The translations under genes and the position numbers were made by a program. From positions 1-64,000 of the forward strand of contig VICG01000018.1 of the NCBI GenBank assembly GCA_008692225.1: DNA of 64,000 bases. The letters are read 5' to 3'. Shown here piece by piece: positions 36,131 through 48,700 of this stretch. Source of the DNA: Monilinia fructicola. Lineage: Eukaryota; Ascomycota; Leotiomycetes; Helotiales; Sclerotiniaceae. The notes beneath the pieces were generated by a model. It made no database searches, was not told the DNA's origin, and was given only the letters and a program-made list of their open reading frames with translations. Each line of letters opens with the position of its first letter. Within the stretch, counting starts at the first letter, position 1.

Positions 36131-38236
36131 TCAATAATTTTATAACGTTATTATAAATAATAATAATTATTTAAAAAATTATATATATATTCATAATTTA
36201 TAAATAATCATATATGGATTTTCCTAATTTATATTCTATATATTATAATACCAAAGTGATATATTGTTTTAATGATTATATTATTATTAATAATATATAT
36301 TTTATCTTTATTATTATTTATCTTATATTTATAGTTTTGTTTTTGAGGGGAATTATTATAATTTTATTTTGGTTTTTTATTAAATTCGTTTTAATATTAT
36401 AAAAGCTTTTTCCCTCTATTTTTATTGTTTTTATTAATAAAAAAATAATATTTTTTAATTTCTTTAATTTTTTAATATACTTAAAAGTTTAATAGTTTAT
36501 ATTATTACAATAAAAATATTTTTTATTTGCTTTAACTTTTTTTTTAGTTTTTTAAAGTACCTTAAAATATTTCGTTTTTTTTCTCTGAATTTCGTTCTTT
36601 ATTCAACGTATACAAATTATTATTTATTATACTTAGATTGTTTAATAAAAAGTTTTATTAAAATTTTTTATTAAAAATTACTTATTTAAAAAACAATTTT
36701 GTTTTTACTTTAATAAAATTCTTTATATTCTAAACAACCATTTTTAATTTTTTATAAATTATTAACAAGTTTTTATTTAAATTATAATACCTTCTTTTAA
36801 AAATATTGTAATTTAGTTTTATCTTGTAATTTATAATTACTACTTTTTTTTTATAACATTAAATTATATCGTATAATAAACTTTTAAAATAATTTATCTA
36901 CTCTTAAACTAATTATTTATTTTCTTGTTTAATATTAATTATTTTTATATCTTTTAATCCATACTCAATAAATAACCATTCCTTTAAAAAAAATTAATTA
37001 TAGAATTTTGTTATTTCGATTATATCTTTATTTAAATAAGTCATTTAAATACATTTCTTAATCAACTTTATTAAATAATTTCTAATAATTTCTATCTAAG
37101 CTATTTTGTTAAAAATGCTTTTTAACGTAAAATAATTATTTACTTTTATAATTCATATCCTCATATCGCTACCACCCTTTCCTAAATTATGAAAAATAAA
37201 GGTTTTTAATTAAGAATGATTTTTAATTGAATAAATAATTCTATTCTTTTGTATATTCAACCCTTTTTCTATTATTAATTATCTCAACATTTGAAATAAT
37301 AATCTTATTAAATATAATTCTATTAAAGCGTTTATAACTTAATATTATTATAATCCTATATTAACATAGTTTTTTTCTTTTAGTAGAAAACAATTATTAT
37401 TATTAAAAGAAATGACTATTTATTTTTTTATTATTAATAATCTCTTTTTTTAATTATATTCTCATTCCTTTAAAGTTTTAATTTCGCAATATTGAATAAT
37501 AATAATAATTTGGGATTTTTAAGATATATTAAATACTAAAAATAAACCTACTATATTATTTTTTATTGATAATCTAATCTTAATTCCTATATATTTAATC
37601 ATTTCATTATTTATAACTTACTCAAAATTATTATTATTATTTAAATCTTCCACAATAATTGAATTAATATTAATTACATATCGCTTCTAATTTTTTTGAT
37701 TATAACTAAAATTGAATATCGATTATATTTATAAAATTTATTAATTATAAATAATAAATGGTTTTGATTTTTTAATTAATTTTTCATTATAATTTGTTAA
37801 TTAAGCTTATATAATTTATTTATTATTAGTTTGAAATAAAATAAATTTTTTAGTTATTTAATTAATTTTTTCTTTTTACACTCTTTCCCTTCTATAAAGT
37901 TTTTTTTTTATTTATTTAAATTTATTGTTTTTTTTTAAGATTTTTCAATAAATTTGGATTTTAAGTATTATATAGTATAAAAATAATCGTTTTAAAATTG
38001 TTTTGATTAATTTAATAAATCAACTTAGCTTTTCAGTTCTTAGGTTAATATAGTAAAAATTGATTATATATAATGTTTTTAAAGAATATTATATTAAATT
38101 TATTTGTTAAATCATAATCTTTTCTTAATATATTAAAAGTAATATTCAAAAAGTTTAATAATAGATTTTGAAATATTGATTATTAATATTCAGTTCTCTC
38201 TTAACAAGCCCAATACTTTATATAGATAGAATTCAA

Positions 38237-38391
38237 TATTATACAATAATACAAAAACTAAAGGCCAAAAGAGAGATAGTAACGTAATATAGAAATCTAT
38301 AAAAGGGGAAAGGAATGGGATCCGAAAGATTCCGTTCCTTTATAGGACTAGCGTAGCACATGATGCTCGGCATCACGTGCCGATCTTGACA
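38237..38391 (-). repeat. Gypsy 5' LTR (155 bp)
   Basis: On the minus strand it begins TGTCAAGATCGGCACGTG and contains CTATAAAGGAACGG as a likely TATA region about 45 bp in. It ends TGTATAATA, where the partner has TGTATGACA. This half is less RIPed than the 3' LTR at its start and more RIPed at its end. Confidence 0.9.
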
Positions 38392-38743
38392 TTATAATCA
38401 AAAGGATTATTAATATCATTTTATAATCTAAAAAACAAATCTTATTTATTATCTCTATTAATTTAAAATTATTATATAAATTATTAATTAAATTAAGTAT
38501 TATAATAGAAAAGAGATTTATAATTAATATTATATCTCTTTAACAATTATATAAGTGTAGGGAAATTATAAAGATTAAATAAATTAATAAAAATTCTAAT
38601 TCTACGAATATAATAATTAAAAATAAACTTTATTAAATGTTGAAGAATTTGATCAATACTAATAAATTGATAATGAAGAATTTTATATAAATAGAAAAAA
38701 AAGAATAAAGATTGAGTATATAATCTTTTAACTTTTAGATAAT

Positions 38744-38938
38744 TATTAATGTTAGAAAATGAATCATAAAATATTAAGTCATTGTATAAATAAAACATCT
38801 AACTTTATTAGTTGTATTAGCATTTTAACAACGTTTATAAAATCTTTCCTTATTCTATAAATTACAAAAAGAATGATAATAATAATATATCAATAAAAGG
38901 ATTAAGTACTTATATTTTAACTGATTAAATTTATATCA
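38744..38938 (+). repeat. Copia 3' LTR
   Basis: It partners the LTR at 26,952-27,146. Its inner side adjoins the RNase H end of the Copia element (38,397-38,743), which is also continuous with the LTR in the inverse copy (42,416 onwards). A minus-strand open frame at 38,547-38,798 crosses the boundary and is a shadow. Confidence 0.78.
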
Positions 38939-41788
38939 ATAATATAAATTCATAAAAGTATTCATTGAAAATTGAAATCTTTAATTTTTTTTTACAAGAA
39001 TTAGAAAAAAGTATATAAAATATAAGAATATATATAGTATAAAAAGTTTTATGAAAATTTAAAAAATCTTTATTAACATAAAGAAATCCTATTCAAATAT
39101 TAATAAAAGCTATTTTAATAAAAGCTATTTTATTCTATAATACTTATTATAAAACTTTTATTTTTTAATAATTTATTAATATATTTGATTTGAATATATT
39201 ATATTAAATATCAAAATTCTTTATTATAAAGTATATAAAAAGTAAAAAAAAAATAATATAATCTATTATTTCAAAAAAAAAAGATTATCTATATATTAAT
39301 TTGAAGTAGATCTTTATTCTAAATTAAATGTTTTTCTCAAATAAAAATTACTTTTTCAAATAAAAAATCTTTAATATTTCTAAACATTGAAATTTCTTTA
39401 AGTTAATTCGAATGAAATAGTTATATTTTAAATGATTTTGAATAGAAATATTATATAAATACAAAGTTTTTCAATATATAAGAAAAAGTTATATAAATAT
39501 ACCTTTTTTTTATTTATATTAATTGAATTAATTTATTAATATGAAAAATAAACGTAGAAAAAATAATAAAATCTATAATATTATCTTCATTATTTTATTA
39601 TAAAAAAAAGAAGAAAATTATTGATTTATAAACTTTCTCTTATAGAAAAGTATCTAAATTGAGTTTTAGGTTTTTTATAATAATATTAACTTTATAATGA
39701 TTAAAGAAAATAATAAAATAAAATAAATTCTTTTGTATATAATGTTGTTATTTTTAAGAGATTTTAATTGAAGAATTTCAAAAATGAAACTAATACTCTT
39801 TCATACAATTATAATAAACCTATATCAATATTAAAAACTCATTATGATATTATTTTATATAATTTAAATAATAACGCAAACTTTTTTAAAAAGATTTGAA
39901 AGTATTAATTATTTTATAATTAACTTTATTATATTTATAAGTTTAATTTGATTTTTTTTTAGTAAACTTATTATATTTATTATTTATTTGTTTAAAGATA
40001 ATAACCTATGATAATGAGTTTAGAATAGCCCTAATAATCTAAATTATAAAAGTTAATAATAATCTTTTTAATAAACATCTTTAATAAATCGTTAATATTA
40101 GAGAAGTTAAAGTTTTTAATAAATGTAAGAAATAAAATAATTTATATGATTTTATAAATAATTTATATGATTTTATTAAATTTAAAATCAATTTTAACAA
40201 TAAATTCTCAATTGATTTAATTCAATTATATCCAAACTATACAAATTATACAATAAAAAATTGTATTAAAAGAAATAAAATAAACTATTTTTAATCTTTT
40301 AAAAAATCTTTAAATAGATTATAAAACAATCCTTAATATTTTACAATTATGATTTATAAATAATATAAAAATAAAAACAAATATAATTTAATAATATCTC
40401 TATTTTGTTATTTAGATTATTATCTATTTTATTATTTTCTTTTTGTTTTTGTTTAATATATAGTTTTGTAGTTTATATATATTTATTGTGTTTATTATTT
40501 ATTTAATTTCTTATCAATAATATAAATTATCATATATCGAAGAAAATTTTAATTGTTCATTTTATTATTAATTATGATTTTATATTGTATTTAATTTTTA
40601 AAGTTTCTTTTTAAAAATCGTTTTTAATTTTTTCTATAATTAAACTACTTATACATTGTTTTTATTTCAAATTTTATTTATTAGATTTATTCATTTTGAT
40701 TTTGATTTTTTTTATTACTTTCAAATAAATCTTTAAAATAAATTTTGAAAAAAAAGCTTTGATCAGAATAATTTCATTTGCTCTTAGTTTATTAATCATT
40801 TAGAAAACTGTTATTATATTAAATATATAATCTATATATTTTGTTTTTTCTTATAATTTCAAAAAACATCTTAATTTTTTAATATTTTTATTATATTGAT
40901 TGTAATTTATATTACTCTAATTTTTCTAAATATTTACTTAAATTTAAATTATCTTAAAATCATTATTATCATTATTATAAATCTATCTTTATATTTTTAA
41001 ATATTTCTTTATAATATTTTATAGACTTTTTATACAAGTATTCAAAAATTGTTTACTTAAAATTTGTAACTAATTACTATTTATAAGTTATAAAATTAGT
41101 TTACTTTCAAATTTATATAAAATATTTATATATAATAATTATATAAATGTTATTTTTTATACATTGAATATTATCTTAAAGTATTCTTTTTATTTGTTTT
41201 ATAATTATAATATAATATTAATAAATATATTTTCAATAATATTTAAGAAATATTTAATGGTTTCAATATTTAACAAAACTAATATAATTAGTATTTGATA
41301 AATTTATATTATATTATATATTATTTTATTTCATATTAAAATTAAATATATATATGAAAAATTGTTTAAAAAATAATTTGATTTTAATTCTTCTTATATA
41401 TTTTTATTATTCAAATTCATTATTTATTTAAAGTTTTAAAATATAAATATAAATATTAAAACATACTATTATTTTATTCATAATCAAATTTAATTTTATA
41501 AATAATAAATATTTTTTATTTTTTAGAATATCATTATTACCATTATTAAATTAGGTTAATAAAGGAAATATAAAAAAATAATGTATTGATATTATTATAT
41601 TTTTGAATTTTTTTATAACAATTTGTTTTTTTTTTCAAAGTTTAAAAATTATAATATTTATTAAAAAAAAATGACTTTTATTTGTTTTATTAGTTCAAAC
41701 TTCAAATTCTTCTTTCTATTTTGAATATTTTAATCATCTATTTTTAAATGTTTATTATCATTTTTTCTTAATCAATTTTTTTTGTCTT
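38939..41788. other. AT-rich desert
   Basis: No coding motif, LTR or TIR was identified. Confidence 0.55.
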
Positions 41789-41791
41789 ATA

Positions 41792-41990
41792 AGCCGCCTA
41801 CCCTACTTTTCGCCACTCCTTTCATTTGGCCAGTATTTTATACCAAAAACGGCCATTTTAACGTATTTATCATTTTACGAAAATTGAATATATATTCTTA
41901 AAATTTTAATTAAAACTTTTATATATAATTATAAATAGATTTTAGAAATCTCAAAACTTTGCGATTTTCTTTTAAAGAGTAATAAACGAA
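41792..41990 (+). mobile_element. 840-bp TIR element, left-arm fragment
   Basis: It starts AGCCGCCTACCCTACTTTTC after a TA (41,790-41,791) and keeps the CATTTGGCCAG and AAAACGGCCATTTTAACG blocks. It stops after the AAAGAGTAATAAACG region. Little RIP is seen in the first 80 bp. Confidence 0.78.
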
Positions 41991-42223
41991 AACTCTTTGT
42001 TAAAGAAATTAATAGTATTATTTATTAAAAAAAAATATAAAAAAAAACTTTTCGTTTTTTATTTTCAATATTTTATAATAATATTGTTTTTTAATTACTA
42101 TTTTTTTGGCCCCAATATTCATATATTTTAATATAATTTTAATAATATTTTTTTAAAAACAATAATATCCTTGCTTTTAAAGATTTTTTTTTTAATATAA
42201 TTTTCTTTTTTATACTTAACTAT

Positions 42224-42415
42224 TGGTATAAACTTAATTAGTCAAAGTGTAAGTACTTAAATCTGTTGGTATATTATTGTTGTTATTCTTTATATAATCT
42301 ATAGAATAAAGAACGACTTTATAGATACCTTTAAAGTGCTAATACACTTTATACAGTTAGATGTATTATTCGTACAACAACTTAATATTATATAATTCAT
42401 TTTCCAATATTAGCA
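42224..42415 (-). repeat. Copia copy 2, 3' LTR (192 bp)
   Basis: Plus-strand start is TGGTATAAACTTAATTAG, and it ends CCAATATTAGCA. It is 192 bp, the same length as its probable partner at 58,436-58,627. Confidence 0.78.
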
Positions 42416-45400
42416 ATTATTTAAAAGTCGAAAAATTATATATTGAATCCTTATTTTCCTTTTTTTACTTATATAAACTCTTTCATTATCAATTTTATAG
42501 TATTAATCAAATTCTTTAATATTTGATAAAGTTTATTCTTGATTATTTCATCTGCAAAATTAGAATTCCTATTAATTTATTTGATTTTTTATAATCTCTC
42601 TATATTTATATAATTATTAAAAAGATATAATATTGATTATAAGTTTTTTTTCTACTATAATACCTAATTTGATTAATAACTTATATAATAACTTTGAATT
42701 AATATAAATAATAAATAAATTTATTTTTTTAGATTATAAAATAACATTAATAATCCTTTTGATTATAGTTTTCATATTAAAGCCAAATACTAATCTATAT
42801 ATTCTAAAGCTAATACATTTCTTGTAACTCTTTATATTTAATAAATAATCAATATATAATATTAACATTATTATATTTATCAATAAAATATATAATATAT
42901 CTAATCTAAAAGAAGAAAATCAAAGTTGTTAACAAATAATATATTTGTAAATAACAGTTAATTTAACTGAATTTATATTAAAGAAAATTAAAACTTTTTA
43001 ATAAATTATTAATCTATTATTGAAAAATCTTATTTAATTTCTTTATATTATTCTTTTTTAGATTAATTACTTAAATAGTAACAAAAAGATAATATAACGC
43101 TTTTGATTAGCAAAACGATTATAATATATATTTTTTATACTTTTTAAACAATATATTAATTCTTTAATATAATATTCTTTTGTTTTTTCCCTCAATACCC
43201 GAAATATTTATATTCTCTATTTGAACTATACAAATATTATTACATTGCTTTTTTTTGATTAAAATAAATATTATTTGTTAAAATATTATAAATCCTGTAT
43301 TAAATCTAAATAATATATTTTCTTAAAGCTTTTTATAATCCTTAATTATAAAATATGCTTTTTTTAAAACTATTGCTACTTTAAAAACATAAATTTCTTA
43401 TCCGCTATTATAAATGTATTATTAGTCTATAATTCAACTATACTAAATCCTTTTGTATTAATATATAAAAAGTATAAATCGTATATTAATTACTCTATAT
43501 CAAGTTTATTTTTATAATGATTGTGATATATAGCAAACTAATGATTTTCCTACCTTAAGAATATTATAAAATGATTTAACCATATACCAAATAAAGCCTT
43601 TTTTTTAATCCCATTTCCTTTAACATTCTAATATAAAATATTCTATTGAAATTTATAATAGATTGAGTATATGCTTAAGTAATATCTCTCAAATATACAA
43701 ATACTTCTAAAAACGAAATTTTTAATATAATTATAAATACTATAATAATATATTGATTAATACATTAAATAATAGATAATTATATTGAAATTCTAACTTT
43801 ATTATCATTTCTATATATTTGAATTACAAATCAAAATTTCAACTATATTTTATTTATACTCTTATTCTTTATTTTGTTTATAAATCTTAATTTGAAAATT
43901 CTAGCTTTTAATAAAATATTCGATTTTAATACAATATTAAATATTTTATTCTTCATTAGTTCGTTAAGTTCCTTATATTTTAATTTAGTATATATTATAA
44001 TAAAATTGTTTATTATTAATAAAATTTTAATAAATTTATTATAATAAATATTTTCTTCATTAAAAAATAATGAAATCTAAAGTGGATCCTATATATCATT
44101 ATTACTTTATTCCTTAAATTGTTTTTTATCTTTTAATATAGTTATCAAATAAATTGATTTATTAATAGTATTATAGAACATAATACTTCTTAAAATACAA
44201 TCTCTTTTTTTTCTTTTTTTTTTAATTTTATTATTCTCTTTCTCTTTAGATAAAATATAAAATGGTTTTATTAAAGTTAATCGAAAATCTATCAGCCCAT
44301 TTATCAATTTAATAATATATGATTTTTTTTATTCTAAGTAATATATAAAATTCTATCCACTTCCCTAATCCCGTTTTTTTTATCTTCTTATTATACCAAA
44401 ATATTAGAATTAATAAATAATCTATAAATTGCTAAAGTAAAATAATCCATTTTATATATAAAAATGTATTGGTTATTTAATGTTTAGTATTAACATATTG
44501 AATTTTAATTATAGCTTTTTTAATAATATTAACTTGTTTTATAATAGTTAATATAAATACATTAATAATAATAATATAAAGATATACTTTGTATACTAGG
44601 AAAACTAGTATAATATTATTTAGTCTAATAATATCGTTAATAACTTTTATAGTCATTTGTAATATCATTTGTTTAAATAAATCAAATTCTAATATTTTTT
44701 ATTAATAATATAATATACTTTTTTTAATAGTTTATAATAATACTCTATTAATCCGATTAAATTATAAAACCTTAACTAATACATATTTCGTAGTAATAAT
44801 TATTAATATAGCATTTTAAGCAAACTCTTTACTATCAAAATTCTTGCTTACATCGTATATATAACGTAATCTAGAAATCTTCGATTAAGTATTTTTGGAG
44901 TATATCCTATATATACTTTATTATTATATATTCGTTAACTATTTAGCTACTTAATATTTTATAGCTTTTACTAACAATATAAAAAATAGGTTAATTTACA
45001 ATATATATAATATTAATAAAAATAATATAATTAAATTTTATATCATCCTATAATGAAAATTTAAAACGTTTAGGAAATTTTATTATAAAGTTAATATTGC
45101 TCATAATATTTTATAAAATACTTAATTGTATTTATAACTTTTATTATATTCAGTATATTGCAATATCTTGTAGAATTTACAAATTAATAGATATTTGAAA
45201 CCTTGATATAATTAATAAAGATTTACATCTATTAAATAATATTTATCATATTAAAACAAATTTTAAATAAAATTATTCAAATTGATCTTCTATAACAAGA
45301 ATAAATGTTTATTTTATTAGCAAACCGGAAAATCTTTATTTGGGGTATAAAAAATATTAATATAATTATTAAATGTAATCTTCAATCGATCTATATTTAT

Positions 45401-45780
45401 TAAAAACAGTAAAAATAGTATATTTATTTCTAGAATATAAAATTTTACTATCCTAAAAAAAACCAAAATATTAATGAATCCAATCAAACTAATTTCATCA
45501 CCCTTAAAAAAGCTTATTTAAAGCGCTAATAATATTTGATCACTTAATTTAATGAGTAAATATTTAATCTTAGAAATAGTAAAAAATGTAATTAATAAAT
45601 AAAATATAACTTTTTAATCTATATAAAAATCTTTATAAAAGTATATTAAAATAGTTCTTAATATTTTTAATTCTATTATTTTTATTCATTTAAAATATAC
45701 TATTTAAATAATTAAAAAAAATAATTAAATAATTAAAGCAAGATTATATTATTAAAGTCTATATAATTAAAAATAGAAAT
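42224..45780 (-). mobile_element. second Copia copy, 3' part
   Basis: It is an inverse-orientation copy of the element at 26,952-38,938. The 3' LTR (42,224-42,415) is followed by the RNase H, reverse transcriptase and integrase C-terminal remnants, collinear with the first copy. The site that holds the Gypsy element in the first copy is uninterrupted here (TTATA at 42,763-42,767). Homology is clear to about 45,500 and fades by about 45,800. Minus-strand open frames at 44,107-44,307 and 44,477-44,668 are fragments of its integrase C-terminal region. Confidence 0.8.
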
Positions 45781-48700
45781 ATAAATATTTTTTTTATTAT
45801 TATAAATAAAATTAATCTTTTTAAACGTTTTGTTAATATTAATATAGATTTTATTAATTTTATTTTTAGATAAGTTAATTATTTTAATTTTAATCAAATA
45901 AAATTAATTAATTTTAATAAAGGATTTAAAAAATTATTAAATAACGGATTATATTATAATACTATTTTTATAAAATCTTTTTATTATAAATATATTTTTA
46001 ATTATTAATTAAAGAATATTTATTAATTTAATTACTTTAAGTATTTCTTAAAAATATAGAATTTATTATTGTTTTAATAATTATAGAATTAATATAAAGT
46101 TCTTTATTAAAAATTTAAAGTTAAAGATTTAAAATTAATTAAAGAAATATAAATTGCTTTTTAAAAATGTAAAAATATAATTAATTAATTATTTTTATTG
46201 TAAATAATATTCGTTTTTTCTATTTGTAAGATTGTTAATATAAAAGATAATAATAATATAAAAACAATTATTATAAAAGAAGAAAAATTATTTTTTCAAT
46301 TAATAATTATTAAATAATTATATTATTTTATTATTTTTGTTTTTATTTTTAATGTTTATTATAAATATCTTTATTTTTGTTATATTGAATTCTTTTATTT
46401 AAAGAATAATAATCATAATTATATTATAATAATATTAATATTATAAAAGTTATTATATATATTACAAAAATTATTTTTATATTATAATTATTTTTTAATT
46501 TATATAAGATTATTAATTACTTATATAATCTTTAGAATTAAAATAAAGTTTTTTTTTTATAAAATCTTTTATCTTTTTTAGTTTTAAAAGTATTAAAACT
46601 AATATATATTAATTATAAAAAATAAATAGGATTATATTATAATATAAAAAGATAATTTTACTAAATTAAAAAAAGATATAAAGAATATTATAAAGAAAAT
46701 TATTAACCTTTATTTGTAATTTATTTATTTTTATAATATTTAAGATTTTATATATATTTTCTTAATAATCTTTTATTTAATTATAAATTAATACTTTAAA
46801 TAATTGAAAGAATTTATTTCAAAGTATTTAGAAGAAGATTATAAAATAATTAAATAGAATAATTTTATAATTCTTAAAAAAACATTAAAAAATATTTATA
46901 TTAATTTTTTTATTTAAATTATTTTAATTCTGTTATTATAAAATCTTTATTATTAATTATATATAATATTATTTTAAAAAATTCTATACTTTACTTTTCT
47001 TATTATATTATTTCTATTATTAGTAAATCTTTAATTTTTACAATATAAAATCTTATTTTTTATTTTTTAATTATTATTTATAAAAAGCGTTTTATTATTC
47101 AAATTTGTTTTTTTAAATAAAAGATTATTTTATTTTTAGATTTAAATAATAAATCTTTAGATTTTAATTTTAAAATTATAAAATTATAAACAATTGTAAG
47201 ATTAAAATAAATAAAGATTAATCTTATAAATATATAAATAAAATTAAAGAAAAAGAAATCATTAAAACAAGAAAAAAAAATAAAATAATTAAAAAAGATT
47301 AAAGAATATTATAAAATAAAAATAAAGTTTAAAAAATCTTTAAAAAGTAAATAACTTTCAAATTATATTATAATTTTTAATAATTATAATATTATATTTT
47401 AGAATATATAATATATATAAGTTTTTAAAAGATTTTATATAATTAATCTTTTAATTTTTTTTTATTTTAAATTAAACATTTTATAAATTAAATAATAATT
47501 AAAAATATTTAAATGTTTAATAAATTAGATTTTTTTATTAATTTATAAATATTTAATTTATTAATAAGTATAATATAATAAAACTAGTTTTTAAATATTT
47601 TTTTTTAATTATATATTTTATATATTAATATATTTAAACTTAATAAAGATCTTTTTATTCTCTTTTATTATTAAATAAATAATTTAAGTATTATTATAAT
47701 ATATATAATAATAAACTTTTTAATTATAAAATTTATTTCTTTTAAAAATTTTAAAAAATAACTATAATCTTTTTCAAAGTATATTTATTTTTAAAAAGCT
47801 TTATTTTAATAATTAAAATAATTATAGTATTCAATTATATTGTTTTTTATACAATAAAGTTTTTAAAAATAATATTATATATTTTTAAGATAATCTTTAT
47901 ATTTTTTAGATTATCTATAAATAATATATTGGAGAATATTAAAAATTATTAAATATATTTTAAAAAGTATTTTATTTTTTTAAAAATCTTATTTTTCAAA
48001 AATATTAAATATAATAATCTATAGTATATATATAATTTTAAAAAAGATTAATAAAATAATAATTAAATTAAAAAGTTATAAAAGTAATATTTACTTTAAT
48101 TATTGTTATAATATATAGGATTAATTTAATCTTCTTTCAATATACTTTTTTAAAATATTAAAAAAAGTATTTTATTTATTTTTATTAAATATTATAATAA
48201 AAAAAAAGAATATATATTTTTTTATTAAATAAATAAAATTTTTAATAATCTTTTCAATATATGTATTATAAATAAATAAAAACTTTTTTTTGAATTAATC
48301 TTTTATTATATAAATACTTAAAAAATTATTTTATATTATTTAATTTCCAGAGTTTATATACTTTTTGAAGCTATTTAATAAGTTTTTAAGTATTTTATTT
48401 ATATTTTTTATAATATATAACTTGAATATTATTTATAAAGAACAATACTATATACTTTTTTAATCTATTGAATGAATTTTTAAGTATTTTATTTATTCTT
48501 TTAATATAAAATTATTATTTAATAAATCTTTTTTACCCTTAAAATTTAAAATTTATTTTTAAAAATAATTTATTAATATTATTCTTATTTTAAATATATA
48601 TAAATAATAAAGATCTTAACTTTAATATTTATTTAAGTATTTATTTAATTATTTAAATTGTTATTCTTTTTTTAAAATTAATTTATTTAATTTCTTTTTT

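Larger units (their letters stand above)
32135..38391 (-). mobile_element. complete 6,257-bp Ty3/Gypsy LTR retrotransposon, RIPed
   Basis: LTRs lie at 32,135-32,290 and 38,237-38,391, with flanking 5-bp duplication TTATA at 32,130-32,134 and 38,392-38,396. On the minus strand a polypurine tract (AAAAAAGGGGATAG) lies directly before the 3' LTR (32,291-32,304). The order protease (about 36.1 kb), then reverse transcriptase (35.5-34.9 kb), is right for a minus-strand Gypsy element. Gag would be at 36.3-38.2 kb, and RNase H and integrase at 34.9-32.3 kb, but these are not recognisable in detail. All coding parts carry RIP stops. It lies inside the RNase H region of a Copia element, whose other copy shows the empty site. 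Confidence 0.93.
31600..38720 (+). pseudogene. Copia RNase H, interrupted by the Gypsy insertion
   Basis: The left part (to 32,134) ends with CKKVLRNILVLKLYRLIFGF, matching the R-S-x-x-A-x-E-x-x-x-L-x-x-G-F helix of Copia RNase H. The right part resumes at 38,397 with an IEKRFIINIISL segment (the T-x-E-K-R-L-x-I-D-I-x-A-L-R-x-S block) and ends near LINTNKLIMKNFI at about 38,700. The break is exactly the 32,135-38,391 Gypsy element with its TTATA duplication. The same region is continuous at 42,440-42,930 (inverse strand). Confidence 0.75.
26952..38938 (+). mobile_element. RIPed Ty1/Copia-type retrotransposon, split by a Gypsy element
   Basis: LTRs of about 195 bp lie at 26,952-27,146 and 38,744-38,938. 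Subtracting the Gypsy insertion (32,135-38,391 plus one 5-bp duplication) leaves about 5.7 kb, a normal Copia length. The plus strand carries decayed integrase C-terminus (about 30.3-30.7 kb), reverse transcriptase (about 31.0-31.6 kb) and RNase H (about 32.0-32.1 and 38.4-38.7 kb). Integrase before reverse transcriptase is the Copia order. A second copy, in inverse orientation, lies at 42,224-58,627. No convincing target duplication survives (ACTTT on the left, ATATA on the right). All frames carry many stops. Confidence 0.82.

Noticed and set aside
38547..38798. Minus-strand frame of 83 codons
   Set aside because: It crosses from the Copia RNase H end into its LTR on the non-coding strand.
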